From assembly GCA_944393255.1 (NCBI GenBank), contig CALXZP010000041.1, forward strand, positions 1 through 62,106: a DNA stretch of 62,106 nucleotides. Direction: 5' to 3'. The notes beneath the pieces are model-generated. The model saw only the letters and a program-made list of their open reading frames with translations, made no database searches and was not told where the DNA came from. This stretch comes from an uncultured Clostridia bacterium. GTDB lineage: Bacteria > Bacillota > Clostridia > UBA1381. Position numbers and translations under genes: made by a program. This document shows positions 37,721-45,807 of this stretch, in pieces. Within the stretch, counting starts at the first letter, position 1; each line of letters opens with the position of its first letter.

Positions 37721-39007
37721 ATGGAATATTTACCAAGAATTTTAGACGATATACTGGAGGAACGGCTGGAGGCGGTAGGAGCCGTTTTGATAGCAGGACC
37801 GAAGTGGTGCGGAAAAACCACGACTGCAACGCAAAAAGCAAGAAGTGTTTTAAAGCTTCAGGATCCGGACAAAACGCAGGGATATCTCAGGACTGCCGAG
37901 GTAAAGCCCTCGCTCCTGCTGCGGGGCGATAATCCCAGACTTATAGACGAATGGCAGATGGCTCCCGTCCTCTGGGACGCAGTTAGGAATATGGTTGACG
38001 AGAGGGGAGAATCGGGACTTTTCATTCTCACAGGCTCGACCTCGGTAGATGAGTCCGCGATCATGCATTCCGGTACCGGAAGGATATCGCGAATGGTCAT
38101 GTATCCGATGAGCTTATATGAATCAAAGGAATCCAACGGAAAGATATCGATAAGAGAGCTGTTCGATGATCCCGATACGGATATAGACGGTATAAGGTCA
38201 GAGCTGTCTATAGAAGAGCTTGTATTCGCGGCCTGCCGCGGCGGATGGCCTTCATCGCTGAATAAAAAGACCGAAAAAGCCATGCTGTTTGAAGCACAGA
38301 ATTATATCAGCAATATCTGCGACAGCGACGCGTCCACCGTAGACGGAGTAAAAAAAAGTCCGGAACGGGTGCGGGCGATACTGCGCTCATATGCCAGGAA
38401 CATTTCTACTCTGGCGGCAGATAAGACTATTTTACAGGACGTTTGCTCTAATTACAGCGATATCACCATGCCTACGCTCAATTCCTATATCAGCGCATTG
38501 GAGCGTTTATATGTCATAGAAGATGTTCCGGCATGGTGTCCGTCTATCCGTTCCGCCACTACGATCCGTTCCGGAAAGAAAAAGGAATTTACAGACCCGT
38601 CGATCGCTGCTGCGGCGCTCGGGATATCGCCGCAGACGCTGCTTATGGATCTGAATACTTTCGGCTTTATTTTCGAGACCCTATGCATCCGCGACCTTAA
38701 GGTATATTCGGCGGCGCTGGACGGTTACGTTAACTATTACCGTGACAGGTACGGTCTTGAAGCGGACTGTGTGCTGCACTTGGCGGACGGACGGTACGCA
38801 TTGATCGAATTCAAGCTTGGGAGCCGTGAGATAGAAGAGGGCGCAAAACATCTTCTCGGGATAAAACAGCTTATCCGAAAAGCGAATGACGAGAAGAGGG
38901 CGCGCCTGAGGGAACCGGATCTTATGATGATAATTACGGGCGAGGAAATGGCGTATACAAGACCGGACGGAGTAAAGATAATACCCATAGGTGCATTGAA
39001 AGACTGA
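37721..39007 (+). CDS. AAA ATPase with DUF4143 (AAA_14 family)
   Basis: 428 residues. Walker A GPKWCGKTTT (26-35), a Walker-B-like LIDEWQ, sensor motif FILTGS (AAA_14), then DUF4143 (MPTLNSYISALERLYVIEDVPAW) and a nuclease-like EADCVLHLADGRYALIEFKLG segment. Such proteins are widespread in anaerobes and largely uncharacterised. The PD-(D/E)xK-like D-x...E-x-K pattern in the C-terminal part is a known feature of the family. Start ATG behind AGGAGG. Five 23-bp repeats precede the promoter and may be binding sites for a regulator. Confidence 0.88.
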   Translation: MEYLPRILDDILEERLEAVGAVLIAGPKWCGKTTTATQKARSVLKLQDPDKTQGYLRTAEVKPSLLLRGDNPRLIDEWQMAPVLWDAVRNMVDERGESGLFILTGSTSVDESAIMHSGTGRISRMVMYPMSLYESKESNGKISIRELFDDPDTDIDGIRSELSIEELVFAACRGGWPSSLNKKTEKAMLFEAQNYISNICDSDASTVDGVKKSPERVRAILRSYARNISTLAADKTILQDVCSNYSDITMPTLNSYISALERLYVIEDVPAWCPSIRSATTIRSGKKKEFTDPSIAAAALGISPQTLLMDLNTFGFIFETLCIRDLKVYSAALDGYVNYYRDRYGLEADCVLHLADGRYALIEFKLGSREIEEGAKHLLGIKQLIRKANDEKRARLREPDLMMIITGEEMAYTRPDGVKIIPIGALKD

Positions 39008-39067
39008 AAAAAAGAACAGCGGCGCACGCCCGCCCGGGGAGACGGGAGGCGGCTGCTGTTCTTTTTT
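39006..39067. terminator. Bidirectional terminator
   Basis: AAGAACAGC/GCTGTTCTT stem, with A-runs and T-runs on either side, between convergent genes. Confidence 0.85.
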
Positions 39068-39081
39068 GCGGGGCAGGGCGG

Positions 39082-39564
39082 TCACATCGACTGCATTATG
39101 CAGGTGCTTGCTCTGCCGTTTTCTATCTCGATTATCGCATATGTCCCGCCGTAGAGCGTGCTGCCGGGGTTGAGGAGCTTTACTCCGTCCGTCTCGCCCT
39201 CGTACTGTATATGCGTGTGCCCGAATACCGCCATGGAACAGCCGCGCTCAGCTGCAGCTTCCGCCATGGTCGCATAGTTCATCTCATATTTCACCCTCTG
39301 CCCGTGACCGTGCGCAACGAATATGCGGACGCCGTCCGCTTCTATAACAAGCTCCCCGGGCGCTTTTGTCCAAATATCATTGTTGCCCTGAACGTATCTT
39401 ATGTCCTTTTCCGGAAACATTGCCGCAAGCCTTTCGGCGTCGCTTACATAGTCCCCGGCATGTATGATGACGTCCGCCGGAATCCTCGCTATCGCGTCCG
39501 CGCAAATATCTATGTCCCCGTGCGAATCGGAAAAAACAAGTATTCGTTTCATTGGTATGACCAT
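39082..39564 (-). CDS. YfcE/MJ0936-type metallophosphoesterase
   Basis: 160 residues with all calcineurin-like motifs: DSHGD (near the N-terminus), GDYVSD, GNND, VAHGHG and GHTH. The N-terminal Met at 39564 has AAAGGA four bases upstream; MKRILVF (39552) is an alternative. Family members hydrolyse phosphodiesters in the cytosol with two divalent metals; the physiological substrate is not known. Confidence 0.92.
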   Translation of the reverse strand: MVIPMKRILVFSDSHGDIDICADAIARIPADVIIHAGDYVSDAERLAAMFPEKDIRYVQGNNDIWTKAPGELVIEADGVRIFVAHGHGQRVKYEMNYATMAEAAAERGCSMAVFGHTHIQYEGETDGVKLLNPGSTLYGGTYAIIEIENGRASTCIMQSM

Positions 39565-39752
39565 TAAATCCTTTCACAAAGCTGTTTATCTTATGTTACT
39601 AATATAATAACATGAAAAAAGCTCAAAGTAAACAGTATCTTTTGAAAATTTTAACCAAAATAAGTGAATTTTATACGCGGTTTATTTCGTAAAACATATA
39701 AAAACCACGTCAAAAAGCCGAAAATGCGGAATTTGTCGCGCGATTTGCCGTG

Positions 39753-39799
39753 TTCGACAACGCAAAACTACAAATTTCGGAGCGCGGTTCTGGTATAAT
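39753..39799 (+). promoter_or_regulatory. Putative Spo0A-controlled promoter of spoIIE
   Basis: 0A-box-like TTCGACA (39753-39759, reverse complement TGTCGAA) lies upstream of TATAAT (39794-39799), which has a poor -35. A half-match TGTCGCG lies at 39734-39740. Spo0A-activated spoIIE promoters have this layout. Confidence 0.5.
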
Positions 39800-39895
39800 C
39801 AATAGGTATAAATGAGATAACTGTAATATGCAGCTGCCGCAAAGCTCTGTGAGTGTGCCGCAGCTGCGGTCATATAAATATAAACAGAGAGGACA

Positions 39896-42193
39896 ATGCT
39901 TGAAATGAATCAGATCAAAGCGTCACAGATAAAAGAAACGCTGCGCATACCGCGGCTTGACGATATTGTACCCGCGCTGCTGCTAATGCTCGCCGCGCGC
40001 GCACCCGCGCTGGGCGTATACCCGTTCGGCATAGCGTTTTTCGCGGCGGCGTTCGATAAGAGCGTGGCATATATCGGCATAGCCTCGGCGTGTATCGGGC
40101 TGATGACCTCAAGCGGCTTTTCGGCGATACCCAAGTACATAATAGCCTATACGGCATATTGGCTTTTCACGCGGATATACAAAAAGCACGAGGAGGTGGT
40201 ATGCTCCGCGGCATGCGGAGCGGCGTCCCTGCTCGGCGGCGGAGTCATGCTGTTTTCCGGCTTCAACGGGCTGTACGATATTTTTTTGCTGTGTACGGAG
40301 AGTATAATTTCCGCCCTTATGTATATAGTATTCAAAAGATCGCGGCTTATGAACGACGACCGGACAAAAAGCGGAGGAATGTCTCAGGAGGAGTATATAA
40401 GCGCGGCGGTGTCGCTCGGCGTTTTCATGACCGGGCTGGGCGGGATAGGCATAGGTCCGGTGAGCGTTTCCAACGTGTTTTCGGTCTACGCCGTTATGGT
40501 TTGCGCACTGAACGCCCCCGCCGCAGTGGCGGGCTGTACGGGCATGTGTATAGGCTTCATGTCGGCGCTTGCCGGCTCGAACGCGGTGGTCATGATGGGC
40601 GTGTACGGCATGAGCGCGGTTTTTGCAAGCTTTATGAACAGCTTCAAAAAGGCGGGCTGCGCCATAGGCTATATAAGCGGCACGGCGGTGACTCTGATAT
40701 ATATAAGGAATATGTACGACGTTCCGCTGACTGCTGCCGATACGCTCATAGGCGCGGCGCTGTTCCTTGTAACGCCGGGTATAGTCCATGAATATTTCAG
40801 GAGCTTTTTCACGAGGTCGCTCAGGGTGGAATCAGTCAGTCCCGACCTGCGTATGCGCGAATATCTCACCATGCGGCTGAGGAAATGCGGCGAGGCGTTT
40901 TCGAGCCTGCGCGAATGCTTTATGGCGGTATCGGAGGGGCGGCTGAAAAAATATTCCGACGACGTCGGCGTTATCCTCGACGAGACCGCCGACAGGGTGT
41001 GCAGCGGCTGCCATATGTGCGGCAAGTGCTGGCAGACCGATTTCCGGCGTACATATAAAAACGTTTTGGAGCTGATAGGCGTGATAGAAAAGGACGGACG
41101 GCTGCGGACGGACAATATCCCGGCGCATTTCTGTGAAAAGTGCGTCCGCGCCGGGAGCTTCATAAACGAGATAAACCACGTGTACGAGCTTTATAAGGAG
41201 GACATGCTCCGCCGCTCCGACGCGGTCGTGACCCGCAACCTCATCGCCGGTCAGTACGGCGAGCTGAACGCTCTGTTCCTGGGCATGGCGGGCGACGTGG
41301 AGGAGGGCTTCACGTTCCTTGAAAAGGAGGAGGAGCGCATAGTTGAAGAGCTTGACAAAAACGGGATAATGCCCTACGAGGTCAGCGCCATCGAGAGCAC
41401 GAGCGGTAAATGCGAGGTATATCTGCGCCTGCCTCCGGCTATAAAGCAGACGGCGGTGGAGGGGATAATCTCGGAGGTGCTCGGCAGGGCGGTGGCGTAC
41501 GAGGAGACGGAAAGCGGGCTTAGCCGGTACGTTTCGCGGCCGAGCTACGTTTTCGACACCGCCGCGCTGCAGCTGCCGCAGGACGGCTCAAAGGCGAACG
41601 GCGACAGCGTTACGGCGTTCGTTACGGGCGATAACAGGTTTTATGCGATAATGGCGGACGGCATGGGCAGCGGCAGCGAGGCGAAGTATGAGAGCGCTTC
41701 GGTGCTGCGCCTGCTGACGAGCTTTTTAAGGTCGGGCTTCAGCGTAAAGACCGCGCTGGGCATACTCAATTCAGCTATGTGCCTCAATATGAACAATGAA
41801 AAATATTCCACCGTTGACATAATGTGCGCCGACCTGTATACCGGCGAGACGGAATTTTATAAGATAGGCAGCGCCGAAACGATGATACTCTGCGGCGGCG
41901 AGGTGAAGATATTCGCGTCCTCGTCGGCTCCGGTCGGGATCCTTTCCGACATACAGCTCGGCGGCAGGAGCGTAACTCTGCGCGAGGGCGATATAGTCCT
42001 CATGATGACCGACGGCATAACCGAGGCGGGCTACACCGTTTCGCGCACCGAATGGATAAAGGATATAATGATAAGACCCTACGACGATATGGAGGCGCTT
42101 GCAAAGGCGGTGATGGACGCGGCGCTTGAAAAGAACCGCGGCGTTGCAAAGGACGATATGAGCGTTATGGCCGTGCGTATGCTCAGCTGCTGA
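39896..42193 (+). CDS. spoIIE: Stage II sporulation protein E, PP2C-type phosphatase
   Basis: 765 residues. About ten N-terminal membrane segments (35-320) are followed by a linker with paired Cys motifs (CSGCHMCGKC, CEKC) and a C-terminal PP2C domain (IMADGMGSGSEA, MMTDGITEAG, KDDMSVMAVRM). In known spore formers SpoIIE dephosphorylates SpoIIAA in the forespore to release sigma-F and also acts at the polar septum. The start choice between 39896 and ATG 39905 is uncertain. Strong sign that the organism sporulates. Confidence 0.95.
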   Translation: MLEMNQIKASQIKETLRIPRLDDIVPALLLMLAARAPALGVYPFGIAFFAAAFDKSVAYIGIASACIGLMTSSGFSAIPKYIIAYTAYWLFTRIYKKHEEVVCSAACGAASLLGGGVMLFSGFNGLYDIFLLCTESIISALMYIVFKRSRLMNDDRTKSGGMSQEEYISAAVSLGVFMTGLGGIGIGPVSVSNVFSVYAVMVCALNAPAAVAGCTGMCIGFMSALAGSNAVVMMGVYGMSAVFASFMNSFKKAGCAIGYISGTAVTLIYIRNMYDVPLTAADTLIGAALFLVTPGIVHEYFRSFFTRSLRVESVSPDLRMREYLTMRLRKCGEAFSSLRECFMAVSEGRLKKYSDDVGVILDETADRVCSGCHMCGKCWQTDFRRTYKNVLELIGVIEKDGRLRTDNIPAHFCEKCVRAGSFINEINHVYELYKEDMLRRSDAVVTRNLIAGQYGELNALFLGMAGDVEEGFTFLEKEEERIVEELDKNGIMPYEVSAIESTSGKCEVYLRLPPAIKQTAVEGIISEVLGRAVAYEETESGLSRYVSRPSYVFDTAALQLPQDGSKANGDSVTAFVTGDNRFYAIMADGMGSGSEAKYESASVLRLLTSFLRSGFSVKTALGILNSAMCLNMNNEKYSTVDIMCADLYTGETEFYKIGSAETMILCGGEVKIFASSSAPVGILSDIQLGGRSVTLREGDIVLMMTDGITEAGYTVSRTEWIKDIMIRPYDDMEALAKAVMDAALEKNRGVAKDDMSVMAVRMLSC

Positions 42194-42307
42194 ACCGGAA
42201 GCTTATCAGAAAAAATTTCCGGTATTTATCCGGGGCGTCCGCGGCATAATAATATTGCGCTGAGGCTCAGCGCAAAAACCATTTCTATTGTTCGGGAGGA
42301 AACTCAA

Positions 42308-42478
42308 ATGAGCTGCAGTTGTAATCCAAACAGAAGCATCAAGTGTACGGTGACACAGTGCAAGAATCACTGCGGTGACAGCGATTATTGTTCTCTGTCA
42401 AGTATCATGGTAGGAACGCACGAATCAAATCCGACTATGATAGAGTGTACCGACTGTACCTCATTCCAGCTTAAGTAA
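42308..42478 (+). CDS. Cys-rich DUF1540 protein
   Basis: 56 residues, too short for routine calling. ATG 42308 follows GGAGG with 8-nt spacing. Eight Cys occur as C-x-C, C-x4-C-x3-C, C and C-x2-C (SIKCTVTQCKNHC ... IECTDC), the DUF1540 pattern, which probably binds metal. It ends just before a bidirectional terminator. Function unknown; members are common in sporulating Clostridia. Confidence 0.9.
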   Translation: MSCSCNPNRSIKCTVTQCKNHCGDSDYCSLSSIMVGTHESNPTMIECTDCTSFQLK

Positions 42479-42497
42479 AAGCGGGGATAAGGAACGG

Positions 42498-42548
42498 TAA
42501 AAAAAGAACGGCGCGGAAAAGGCGGACAGGCCTTTCCGCGCCGTTTTT
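42498..42548. terminator. Bidirectional terminator
   Basis: AACGGCGCGGAAA/TTTCCGCGCCGTT stem flanked by A and T runs, between the DUF1540 gene and the convergent AraC gene. Confidence 0.88.
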
Positions 42549-42554
42549 CATATC

Positions 42555-43394
42555 TCACCACATGAAATCGGAGCGCGATTTCGTTTTGTATTCGGTCGGC
42601 GAATAGCCGAATTCCTTCTTGAACGCCGTAACGAAATAGGAGGGGCTTGAAAAGCCGCATTGCTCCGTAAGCTCCTTTACCTTCATTTCCGGGCGCGAAT
42701 CCATCAGGTGCTTCGCGTGGTCGAGCTTGTACCGCCGCACGGCGTGCGCCGGGGAAAGCCCGAAAGCCTGCTTGAAAAGCACCGAGAGCCTGCCCGTGCT
42801 CACGCCGACTATCCCGGCTAAGGTGTCCACGCTTATGTCGGTATGTATGTTCCGCTTTATATAGCTGAGCGCCGGGGCGAGCTGCGCCGAAAGCTCGCTG
42901 CGCGTTTCCGATGAGGAACGGCATATCCCCGATATCATGACCAGCAGAGAATACAGCAGAGAGGACGTCCGCGCAGAGCGCAGATCTTCACTGCTATGGT
43001 AAATATTATATATTTTATTAAATAAAACATTTATACGGTTGAAATCGTCGTAGTCTATGTTTTTCAGCACCATGCTCTTGCCGAAGCCGAGATAATCGGC
43101 TATATTCGGCGCACCGTACCCCGTATATACTATAAAGGGCATCCGCCACGGTTCCGCAGTCGCCTTGTACCGGTGCGGCGTTTTGGGCGCAAAGAAAAAC
43201 AGGTCGCCCGGCTCTATAGAGTGCTCGGTCTCGTTTTCATCGATATAAATACCCCCCCCCCCGGTGCATATAGATATCTGATAGCTCGGATACCCCTCCG
43301 GCCGGTTCACCGGCTCCTGCACCTTGTTTATATCCGCGCCGAGGATATAAACGGGAAGGAGATAATTCCTCATAAGCTCGTATATTTCAGCCAT
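42555..43394 (-). CDS. AraC-family regulator with an 11-G tract in its coding sequence
   Basis: 279 residues. An N-terminal cupin sensor domain (EPGDLFFFAPKTPHRYKA) is followed by two C-terminal helix-turn-helices (ISVDTLAGIVGVSTGRLSVLFKQAFG; KVKELTEQCGFSSPSYFVTAFKKEFGYSPTEY). Eleven consecutive G (C at 43252-43262 on the + strand) encode three and two-thirds Gly codons near residue 45. Gain or loss of one base would shift the frame, so the gene could be phase-variable. Likely senses a sugar; divergent from a secreted protein gene. Confidence 0.93.
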   Translation of the reverse strand: MAEIYELMRNYLLPVYILGADINKVQEPVNRPEGYPSYQISICTGGGGIYIDENETEHSIEPGDLFFFAPKTPHRYKATAEPWRMPFIVYTGYGAPNIADYLGFGKSMVLKNIDYDDFNRINVLFNKIYNIYHSSEDLRSARTSSLLYSLLVMISGICRSSSETRSELSAQLAPALSYIKRNIHTDISVDTLAGIVGVSTGRLSVLFKQAFGLSPAHAVRRYKLDHAKHLMDSRPEMKVKELTEQCGFSSPSYFVTAFKKEFGYSPTEYKTKSRSDFMW

Positions 43395-43537
43395 GCTAAG
43401 CTCCTCTTTCCAAAAAAATCTCTCATTTTATATTATAAACCTTTATATAGAAAAAGTCAATTTTTTTTTATAAAACGGTCAAAAAATCAGTATTCGGTTA
43501 TGTATAAATTATAAACGAAACATGAGAAATTTGAAAT

Positions 43538-43566
43538 TTACAAGTCAATATGCACAATGGTATAAT
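43538..43566 (+). promoter_or_regulatory. Promoter of the secreted repeat-domain protein
   Basis: TTACAA (43538-43543), 17-nt spacer ending in ATGG, TATAAT (43561-43566). Confidence 0.65.
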
Positions 43567-43651
43567 AAGTATAAGAATGTATGGGACAGGCAGAATGTGA
43601 AAATTTTGCAGTTCCATGGAAGAAATTTTATATAAGAAGGGGGAACCTTAA

Positions 43652-45391
43652 ATGTTAAAAACAAAAACAGCTGCTGTGATAGCCGCGGCGGCAATGGTAT
43701 CGTCCTTGATACCGATAACGGCAAACGCGGCATATGCGATACCATCAGCTCGAGGCTTGGCAGAGATAACTGATTTCGGCGTGGATAATGTCATCGCCAT
43801 GTATGAGGTGGAAAACGGCTCTGTTAGTTATTACAGCAAAACTGATGAAAACAAAGAAGCTTTTGAGGCGGAAGCGGCAAAATTGTTTGATAAGGAGATC
43901 AACACAAACGTGATGATCAATGTAAGCAAAGATGAAATGCCAAAGATAGGCGGATTTGTGCTGGATGCCGGCGAGGGTAATACATTTGCTGATGTGGCTG
44001 AATTAGGTATAAGCTGTGTTGGGCAAAGTGATGGATCGGGCAATGGTGCGCATCTTTATATTTATGGTTCAGATAAAAATATTGCAGAGGCAATTGAAGC
44101 AAAAAAAGATACTGATCTCTTGGGTACAAATTTCAGCAGTTTCACAAAGGAAAATCTTGATATAGACATTGCGCATCTTACAGACACGGAAGAAGGTTAC
44201 TATCAGCTTCCCGGAAATTATGAACAGAGCGGTCTTGCAAATTCATTCTGGAGCGTTTACGAATTGAAGAATGTAAATACAGACTACAGATATTTATTCG
44301 TAGGAACACCGGAGCTTAATACTAAGTGGCGCACTGATGAGTTGAAACTTTTCAAGATAGATACATCGCCGCGTAGTCTTACAGCTGAAATAAAAACAGG
44401 TGAAGAAACGGGAAGTGTAAAATTCACCAATTCGGATGGCGGTGAAATAACAGAGGCAGCCCCCGGTTCTTCTGTAAAAATCGAAATAGAGATGAAAGAC
44501 GGCTATGAGTTCGGAAAGCTCAACGTGAACGGCGTAACTACCATGCCCGAGCTGAGTGACAACAGAACAAAGGCAACGTATACGATCGACAGCTTGATGT
44601 ACGACACCACTATAGAAGTATGGGCTGATCCGGTCGGCAGGCTCACGATGAATGAGATGACAGCTGATGAATTTAGAGAGATCGCGCCGGATATAACAAA
44701 ATTTATGAATATGCCTGACGGTTTCAGCGATTATAATGTAGCAGAGTCTAAAGACTACGCAGGCTACGGTACTTTTACAGTATATGACGCCGGAGAAGGG
44801 AATAAATATAAGCTTAGCGAGGTAATAACCTATGCACGTCCGAATATGCCTGCAAGAGCTCACATTAAGATATTCGGCGCGGACGATCTGTCGGCAGATG
44901 ATTTTGACAATACAAACGGTGCGAACACAGGAAAGCTTACAACAATTACTCATAAAGGTGAAGGCAGCGATCCTAACTTTTTCGGTACAGGAGACTATAC
45001 TACCAATAAAGATACCGGCGGAACGGATTCTGTCAGAGGCGATTACAAGGTGACGGAAAACGATGGTTACAGATATATAATAATCCATTCTGACCATAAA
45101 GTTATGCTTTCGCTCACCGAGCTGAAAATATACGGCACTCTCATAGAGGGAGAGAAAACGCACGACAGCGATTATTTCGGTTTTGAAGCATCGGAGGAAG
45201 AGCTGAAAGGCTACAACAGTATCGCCATAAAGCTGGACGACGAGGATACATACACCTCCGGCTGGACAGCGCCTACATCCTTTAACGGTGAAGCTACTGT
45301 AAAATATGCGGTAAAAATAACAGATCTTCCGGCAGACAAGACTGTAACGGACATGAGACTTTATAAAGCAGACACCGTATCGGCGGAATAA
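43652..45391 (+). CDS. Secreted protein with duplicated discoidin-like domains
   Basis: 579 residues with a signal peptide (MLKTKTAAVIAAAAMVSSL, cut near ANA). Two related beta-domains recur: one around FVLDAGEGNTFADVAELGI...AHLYIYG and one around FTVYDAGEGNKYKLSEVIT...AHIKIFG, each ending in an F5/8C-like YRY(L/I)...ELK(L/I) strand. Between them (about 245-330) lies an InlB/Big-like repeat (SVKIEIEMKDGYEFGKLNVNG). A last Ig-like segment closes the protein. No enzyme domain is seen; a carbohydrate-binding surface or extracellular role is likely. Followed 20 bp later by a small peptide gene. Confidence 0.75.
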   Translation: MLKTKTAAVIAAAAMVSSLIPITANAAYAIPSARGLAEITDFGVDNVIAMYEVENGSVSYYSKTDENKEAFEAEAAKLFDKEINTNVMINVSKDEMPKIGGFVLDAGEGNTFADVAELGISCVGQSDGSGNGAHLYIYGSDKNIAEAIEAKKDTDLLGTNFSSFTKENLDIDIAHLTDTEEGYYQLPGNYEQSGLANSFWSVYELKNVNTDYRYLFVGTPELNTKWRTDELKLFKIDTSPRSLTAEIKTGEETGSVKFTNSDGGEITEAAPGSSVKIEIEMKDGYEFGKLNVNGVTTMPELSDNRTKATYTIDSLMYDTTIEVWADPVGRLTMNEMTADEFREIAPDITKFMNMPDGFSDYNVAESKDYAGYGTFTVYDAGEGNKYKLSEVITYARPNMPARAHIKIFGADDLSADDFDNTNGANTGKLTTITHKGEGSDPNFFGTGDYTTNKDTGGTDSVRGDYKVTENDGYRYIIIHSDHKVMLSLTELKIYGTLIEGEKTHDSDYFGFEASEEELKGYNSIAIKLDDEDTYTSGWTAPTSFNGEATVKYAVKITDLPADKTVTDMRLYKADTVSAE

Positions 45392-45411
45392 GAATGGGAG
45401 GTATAAAGAGT

Positions 45412-45588
45412 ATGAAAAGAATGGCTTTTGAAATGCCGGAGATGAAGATAACGGCGTTTATGGAAGAAAACATAGTTACACAAAGCGGTATAAACGGTAC
45501 AAAGCTGGAAGTAGAACCGACTGACGGATATGTAACAGCGGAAAAGAACTTCAAGGACTTTCAGAAAGCGATCGAGTTTACTTGGTAA
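45412..45588 (+). CDS. Small peptide with PE-M-K-I...SG motif, unknown function
   Basis: 58 residues from ATG 45412 with GGAGG ten bases upstream (an in-frame ATG at 45394 precedes that site). It begins MKRMAFEMPEMKITAFMEEN and ends KAIEFTW. It shares the PE-(L/M)-K-I-x2-F...I-(L/V)-x2-SG pattern with the 48-residue product at 5511-5657, and both follow a secreted protein gene. No signal peptide, no Cys. I do not know a named family. Ends before a strong terminator. Confidence 0.72.
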   Translation: MKRMAFEMPEMKITAFMEENIVTQSGINGTKLEVEPTDGYVTAEKNFKDFQKAIEFTW

Positions 45589-45621
45589 ATCCGTTTAAAA
45601 CGCAAAATAACGCATAAATAG

Positions 45622-45672
45622 AAAAACAGTATGTTCATAAACAGCGCCGCTGCGGAGCATACTGTTTTTTTT
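45622..45672 (+). terminator. Terminator of the secreted protein/small peptide operon
   Basis: AAACAGTATG/CATACTGTTT stem followed by T8. Confidence 0.8.
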
Positions 45673-45727
45673 AACCGGCAGGAGGGCTTTATAAAATTTT
45701 TATAGCATAAGTTTTTACGTTTTTTTC

Positions 45728-45780
45728 TTGTAATCGCTGCAAAATCGTGATATAATAACGATAACAACGATTTTAACGAT
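45728..45780 (+). promoter_or_regulatory. Promoter with three AACGAT repeats
   Basis: TTGTAA (45728-45733), N17, TATAAT (45751-45756). Right after the -10, AACGAT occurs at 45757, 45766 and 45775 (9-bp period). AAAATCGT upstream is the inverse of ACGATTTT downstream. Probably an operator, perhaps for the product of the next gene. Confidence 0.6.
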
Positions 45781-45807
45781 CGCAGCCTGCAAAGGAGAGA
45801 AGTACAG

